This document shows positions 12,603 to 12,885 of a DNA stretch of 12,885 bases, piece by piece. Both the position numbers and the translations under genes were made by a program. Below the pieces are notes generated by a model. The model was not told the DNA's origin. It ran no database searches and was given only the letters and a program-made list of their open reading frames with translations. Source of the stretch: Petrocella sp024636985 (GTDB lineage: Bacteria; Bacillota; Clostridia; Lachnospirales; Vallitaleaceae); NCBI GenBank assembly GCA_024636985.1, contig JAGXFY010000076.1:1-12885 (forward strand), in the 5' to 3' direction. Position 1 is the stretch's first letter. Each line of letters starts with the position of its first letter.

Positions 12603-12885
12603 ATGAGACCGACAAATGCAGTGTACACAGCCTCCAATACATGGGCCAATGAACGATACGAAGCCACGAAAAAAGCAATGGCAGATTGTCTCATTGATAT
12701 AGGGCGGCAGGAAAACAAGAACCACTACCACCGATATTTTAAGAAAGTCGGTACTTTTATGATGGCTATGATGGCTCACAACGAAGCCATCAAAACCCCT
12801 ACCTATTTTGAAGATCATGATTTTGAGACCTTACTTTTGATGAATCATGACCTTTATGGGGATATTAGTGATGGTAACTATACCA
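12603..12885 (+). CDS. Hypothetical protein, N-terminal part (cut by window end)
   Basis: An open frame of 94 codons from ATG 12603 to the window edge with no stop, so the gene is incomplete. AAAGTGAG (12590-12597) is a fair ribosome site 5 nt before ATG. The translation is helical and polar (MRPTNAVYTASNTWANERYEATKKAMADCLIDIG region, then YHRYFKKVGTFMMAMMAHNEAI and LLLMNHDLYGDISDGNYT, given in pieces). I do not recognise it firmly. The HDLYGDI...NY stretch recalls, from memory only, the N-terminal helical part of some clostridial proteins annotated as M29-like aminopeptidases. Treat that as a weak guess. No terminator separates it from the M16 peptidase gene 58 nt upstream, so it may be co-transcribed. 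The overlapping - strand frame lacks a ribosome site and runs into the M16 gene. Confidence 0.65.
   Translation, partial: MRPTNAVYTASNTWANERYEATKKAMADCLIDIGRQENKNHYHRYFKKVGTFMMAMMAHNEAIKTPTYFEDHDFETLLLMNHDLYGDISDGNYT

Noticed and set aside
12525..12818. 97-residue - strand frame at the right edge
   Set aside because: It overlaps the M16 gene end and the + strand ORF that has a ribosome site and protein-like composition, and it has no convincing start signal.
464..12885. Possible defence or mobile gene island
   Set aside because: All recognised genes are housekeeping families with uniform codon style. No transposase, integrase, nuclease or toxin-antitoxin pair is present.

Overview
The window is about 12.9 kb of ordinary-looking chromosome from a low-to-moderate-GC, probably anaerobic member of the Clostridia. 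A Lachnospirales-like source is my inference from the protein flavours and the oxygen-sensitive class III ribonucleotide reductase. Nine protein genes are supported: eight on the + strand and one small one on the - strand. Shine-Dalgarno (SD) sites are strong for most of them. I see no transposase, phage gene, CRISPR array, tRNA or rRNA.

Layout. Positions 1-463 hold no protein gene. They contain two small hairpins with a CAT-CC-ATG core and then a strongly structured RNA of about 200 nt with its own plausible promoter. I interpret this RNA as 6S RNA, partly because it lies just upstream of rarA, where Firmicutes often carry 6S RNA. rarA (464-1789) follows. It converges with a 79-residue two-helix membrane protein gene (2036-1797, -), whose terminator lies inside the last codons of rarA. 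Divergent promoters then serve that gene and an 11-repeat TPR lipoprotein (2188-3438), which is followed by the ribosome GTPase hflX (3484-4764). The hflX-nrdD gap contains an 83-bp imperfect palindrome starting at the hflX stop, and two NrdR boxes exactly 32 bp apart. The two boxes also form a terminator-like hairpin. Next is a deoxynucleotide operon: nrdD, thyA, folA (4992-8759), ended by a good terminator. A repeat-rich 300-bp gap leads to msrC (free methionine-R-sulfoxide reductase, 9065-9565), a 968-residue M16C metallopeptidase (9638-12544) and a gene truncated by the window edge (12603 onward).

How the genes work together. NrdD makes deoxynucleoside triphosphates anaerobically. ThyA converts dUMP to dTMP and oxidises methylene-tetrahydrofolate to dihydrofolate. 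FolA regenerates tetrahydrofolate. Placing all three behind NrdR boxes would tie dTMP synthesis to dNTP sensing. NrdD carries a C-terminal glutaredoxin/thioredoxin-like domain (CPSC), which suggests a reductant supplied in cis. No nrdG activase gene is present here. RarA (stalled forks), HflX (stalled ribosomes) and MsrC (oxidised methionine) are housekeeping stress functions.

I do not see a clear undescribed multi-gene system. The more unusual signals are non-coding: covarying CAT-CC-ATG hairpins, tandem repeats just before five start codons, overlapping regulatory palindromes, and the NrdD-redoxin fusion. No database search or folding program was run. RNA structures and promoters were paired by eye.
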